Positions 4,300 through 6,683 of a stretch of 6,683 nt of DNA are shown piece after piece. Numbering within the stretch: position 1 is the stretch's first letter; each line of letters opens with the position of its first letter. The notes beneath the pieces were generated by a model. The model was given only the letters and a program-made list of their open reading frames with translations. It was not told the origin of the DNA and searched no databases. The position numbers and the translations under genes were made by a program. The stretch is from Pirellulales bacterium (GTDB lineage: Bacteria > Planctomycetota > Planctomycetia > Pirellulales > Thermoguttaceae), in the NCBI GenBank assembly GCA_030617125.1, contig JAUWWA010000098.1, forward strand, positions 1-6,683. The letters run 5' to 3'.

Positions 4300-6683
4300 A
4301 TGTGCCCGTCACGTCCGCGCCACGACACCCATCGAATCTCACGCTTTGAAGCTGTGGAGCCGCGGCTGTTCTTGTCTGGCGACGCCGTCGCCGATTTCTG
4401 GATCGATGACTACATCGAGAACCAGCCTCACGGCGAGGTCCACACCACGCTGGCCGACGCCCATGATCTGACCGGACTGACTCAAGCCCGGGAGGAATAT
4501 GGCTTCACCGGCGGCGGCCAAACGGTTGCGGTAATCGATACGGGCATCGCCTATACCCACTACGCCTTAGGCGGCGGGTTCGGGTCGGGGTACCGCGTGG
4601 TCGGCGGGTTCGACTTCACCGACGAGCACGACGCCGACCCCTACGACGACGGCGCCAGCGGATCGCACGGCACGCACGTGGCCGGCATCATCGGCAGCAG
4701 CGACTTCGGCAGCACAGGCGTCGCGACGGAGGTCGACCTGGTCGCCCTGCGCGTGTTCAACGACGCCGGGCAGGGATACTTCAGTTGGGTCGAGGAGGCT
4801 CTCGGGTGGGTCCATAACAACCGCTTCGCCTTCGAGAACCCCATTACCACGGTGAACCTCTCGCTGGGCAATAATTCCAGCGCCGACACCGTGCCCGACT
4901 GGGCCACGCTGGAGGACGAATTCGCCCAACTCAAGGCGGACGGGATCTTCATTTCGGTGGCGGCCGGGAACAACTTCACCACCTATGGCGAGCCGGGGTT
5001 GAGCTATCCGGCCGTCAGCCCGCACGTCGTGCCGGTGGCGGCGGTCGACGACAACGGCGCGCTGAGCTACTTCTCGCAGCGCGACGAACACGTGATCGCC
5101 GCGCCGGGCCGGAGTGTGCGAAGCACCGTGCCCGACTATGTCGGAGACGGCAACGGCGTCGACGACGATTTTGCTCGATACTCCGGTACGAGCATGGCCG
5201 CGCCGTACGTGGCCGGCGCGAGTGTTCTGCTGCGCGAAGCGTACGCGTTCGCCGGCATCACCGACGTAACGCAGCAGACCCTCTACGACCTGATGGTCAG
5301 CACGGCCGACACGATCTTCGACGCGGAAACCGGCCTGAGCTACTACCGGCTGAACCTCGACGCCGCCATGGACGCCGTCATGCCGGACGACGAGTTCGGC
5401 TCGACCGCCGCCGCCGCCTACAACCTCGGCGCGGTCACCGACACCGCGTCGCTTAGCGGCATCATCGGGCAGCTCGACGATCAGGACTGGTTCACCTTTA
5501 CCGCGGGCGCCTCGGGCGCGGTGACGTTCGGCCTCGACACCGACGACGGCATGCTCGCCAATTGGGAACTCGCCTCCGCCGGAGTCGGCACTGCGGCAGT
5601 TGACGGCAATGTCTTCTCGTTCGGCGTAACGGCCGGGCAAACGTATACTGTCGGCCTCAGTAGCCAGTCCGGGCTGGCGCACTACACGCTCGAGATGAAC
5701 CTCGAACCCACCGTCGAGCAGACCGATTGGGGTACCGTGCTGCAAGGCTCTTTCGACGGCTACCAGGTCGACGGCGACGGCCATCAGTTCACGCTCACCA
5801 CGGCGGCCGACGGCGTGCTGACGATCGAGGCGTTCTTCGACCACGCCGCCGGCGACGTCGATCTGCAACTGTTCGACGCCGACGGCCGGCGCGTCGGCGC
5901 GAGCTACTCGACCGGGAATACCGAACGCATCGACGTTACCGTCGCCGCCGGCGATACGCTCACGCTCCGAGCGAGCATCTACGGCGGCGGCGTGAACGAC
6001 CAGGTCGATTTCCGCGTGACCAACCTTGTCGCGCAAAGCGGCGACGCCGTTTACGTCTCGGGCACCGACGCCGACGACGTCTTCACTTTCACGGCCGGGG
6101 CGGTTCACCAGGTGACTATCAACGGCGTTGCATATGCGTTCGACGCCGCGACCGTGCGATCGATCACGTTCGACGGCGGCGCCGGCGCTGATTCGGCCGC
6201 CCTCACCGGCACCGACGCCGACGAATCGACCGTGCTGCGTGTCGGTTCCGCCGAACTCAGCGGGGCGGAGTATCGGGCCGCGGCGACCGGCGTCGAAACC
6301 GTTGTCGTCTTCGGCGGCGGCGGCGCCGACGTCGCCACGCTCTACGATTCCGCCGGCGACGACACTTTCGTCGGCGCGCCCGGCTTCGGCCTGATGTACG
6401 GCGACGGGTTCGACAATCGCGCGATCGGCTTCGAGGAGGTCTTCGCCTATGCGTACGCCGGCGGTTACGACATGGTGCGGCTGTACGATTCCGCCGGAAA
6501 CGATACCTTCGTCGCCACGCCAACCTACGGCGGCATGTTCGGCGACGGCTTCGCCAACCATGCCCGAGGGTTCGACGCGGTGCACGCCTTCGCCACCGCC
6601 GGCGGGCACGACAAGGCCAAGCTGTACGACTCCGCCGGAGATGATCTTTTCGATGCCAACCCGATCGAAGCGATGCTCTCCGG
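4300..6683 (+). CDS. Subtilisin-like (S8) serine protease with LEPR-XLL-type N-terminus, PPC-like domains and C-terminal repeats (3' end outside window)
   Basis: The frame is open from 4300 to the right edge (794 complete codons). Residues 16-28 (FEAVEPRLFLSGD) match the LEPR-XLL motif found at the N-terminus of large, exported planctomycete proteins. The S8 catalytic domain spans about 50-360. It has the catalytic triad D80 (VAVIDTGI), H123 (GSHGTHVAG) and S298 (YSGTSMAAPYVAG), plus the oxyanion asparagine N224 in AAGNN, so it should be active. No inhibitor I9-type prodomain of normal size fits in the short N-terminal segment. Two beta-rich regions follow, about 375-468 (with DDQDWFTFTAG) and 471-576 (with GDVDLQLFDADG). 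Both resemble bacterial pre-peptidase C-terminal (PPC) domains. A linker with GGAGADSAALTGTDADE leads to 47-residue repeats from 681, each opening LYDSAGxD. Expected location is the cell surface or outside the cell; the substrate is unknown. It is transcribed divergently from the MNT-HEPN operon. Confidence 0.92.
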   Translation, partial: MCPSRPRHDTHRISRFEAVEPRLFLSGDAVADFWIDDYIENQPHGEVHTTLADAHDLTGLTQAREEYGFTGGGQTVAVIDTGIAYTHYALGGGFGSGYRVVGGFDFTDEHDADPYDDGASGSHGTHVAGIIGSSDFGSTGVATEVDLVALRVFNDAGQGYFSWVEEALGWVHNNRFAFENPITTVNLSLGNNSSADTVPDWATLEDEFAQLKADGIFISVAAGNNFTTYGEPGLSYPAVSPHVVPVAAVDDNGALSYFSQRDEHVIAAPGRSVRSTVPDYVGDGNGVDDDFARYSGTSMAAPYVAGASVLLREAYAFAGITDVTQQTLYDLMVSTADTIFDAETGLSYYRLNLDAAMDAVMPDDEFGSTAAAAYNLGAVTDTASLSGIIGQLDDQDWFTFTAGASGAVTFGLDTDDGMLANWELASAGVGTAAVDGNVFSFGVTAGQTYTVGLSSQSGLAHYTLEMNLEPTVEQTDWGTVLQGSFDGYQVDGDGHQFTLTTAADGVLTIEAFFDHAAGDVDLQLFDADGRRVGASYSTGNTERIDVTVAAGDTLTLRASIYGGGVNDQVDFRVTNLVAQSGDAVYVSGTDADDVFTFTAGAVHQVTINGVAYAFDAATVRSITFDGGAGADSAALTGTDADESTVLRVGSAELSGAEYRAAATGVETVVVFGGGGADVATLYDSAGDDTFVGAPGFGLMYGDGFDNRAIGFEEVFAYAYAGGYDMVRLYDSAGNDTFVATPTYGGMFGDGFANHARGFDAVHAFATAGGHDKAKLYDSAGDDLFDANPIEAMLS
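6340..6683 (+). repeat. Tandem 141-bp (47-residue) repeats in the protease C-terminal region
   Basis: Units begin at 6340, 6481 and 6622, each exactly 141 bases apart, and the third is cut by the window edge. The first two share 28 of 47 residues, with the scaffold LYDSAGxDTFV..P..G.M.GDGF.N.A.GF..V.A.A.AGG.D. The short, Asp- and Gly-rich repeat suggests a repetitive beta structure used as a stalk, ligand-binding or calcium-binding array; this is inference. Confidence 0.85.

Noticed and set aside
4032..4349. 105-codon plus-strand frame overlapping the protease start
   Set aside because: It has no motif, crosses the promoter region, and ends in a different frame from the well supported protease start.
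4567..6609. 680-codon open frame on the minus strand, antisense to the protease
   Set aside because: The plus strand encodes a complete S8 catalytic triad, PPC-like domains and regular repeats. The antisense frame is open only because of the C/G-ending codon bias, and its translation is low-complexity (Val, Gly, Glu, Arg) without motifs.

Overview
The window looks like a GC-rich bacterial chromosome segment, most probably from a planctomycete (Pirellulales-like). This assignment is inference. It rests on an N-terminal LEPR-XLL-type motif (VEPRLFLSGD) on a large, repeat-bearing subtilase, and on a dispersed-repeat sequence whose translation reads SPRRHGEHG. Codon use is strongly biased to C or G at the third position in the protease gene. 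That bias leaves long spurious open frames on the antisense strand.

Layout. Four genes lie on the minus strand between 3978 and the left edge, and one gene runs rightward from 4300 off the right edge. In minus-strand reading order these are: (i) an overlapping nucleotidyltransferase (MNT) and HEPN-domain pair at 3978-3255, which is a MntA/HepT-like two-gene module; (ii) a B12-binding/radical SAM protein at 3011-1131, fused at its C-terminus to what looks like only the N-terminal half of a GT-B (GT4-like) glycosyltransferase; (iii) a 182-bp inverted-repeat element at 981-1162, which I read as MITE-like and which supplies the last residues and the stop codon of the radical SAM gene; (iv) a GT-C-type multipass membrane glycosyltransferase beginning at about 758 and truncated by the left edge. 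Divergent from these, an exported or surface subtilisin-like (S8) serine protease starts at 4300. It carries two PPC-like domains and 47-residue tandem repeats, and is truncated by the right edge.

Regulation. Two minus-strand promoters have the same architecture, a TTGAxx box, a 17-bp spacer and TACAGT. One sits before the radical SAM gene. The other ends six bases before the MNT ATG, which predicts a leaderless mRNA. The protease has a perfect TATAAT and a purine-rich ribosome binding site.

Functional reading. The radical SAM/GT fusion and the GT-C membrane protein together suggest envelope glycan or lipid modification. The HEPN-MNT pair is an independent toxin-antitoxin-like cassette with its own promoter, and the protease is a separate surface or secreted factor. 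I see no CRISPR array, tRNA, rRNA or complete transposase. The most unusual feature is the radical SAM/half-glycosyltransferase fusion that ends inside a mobile-type repeat.
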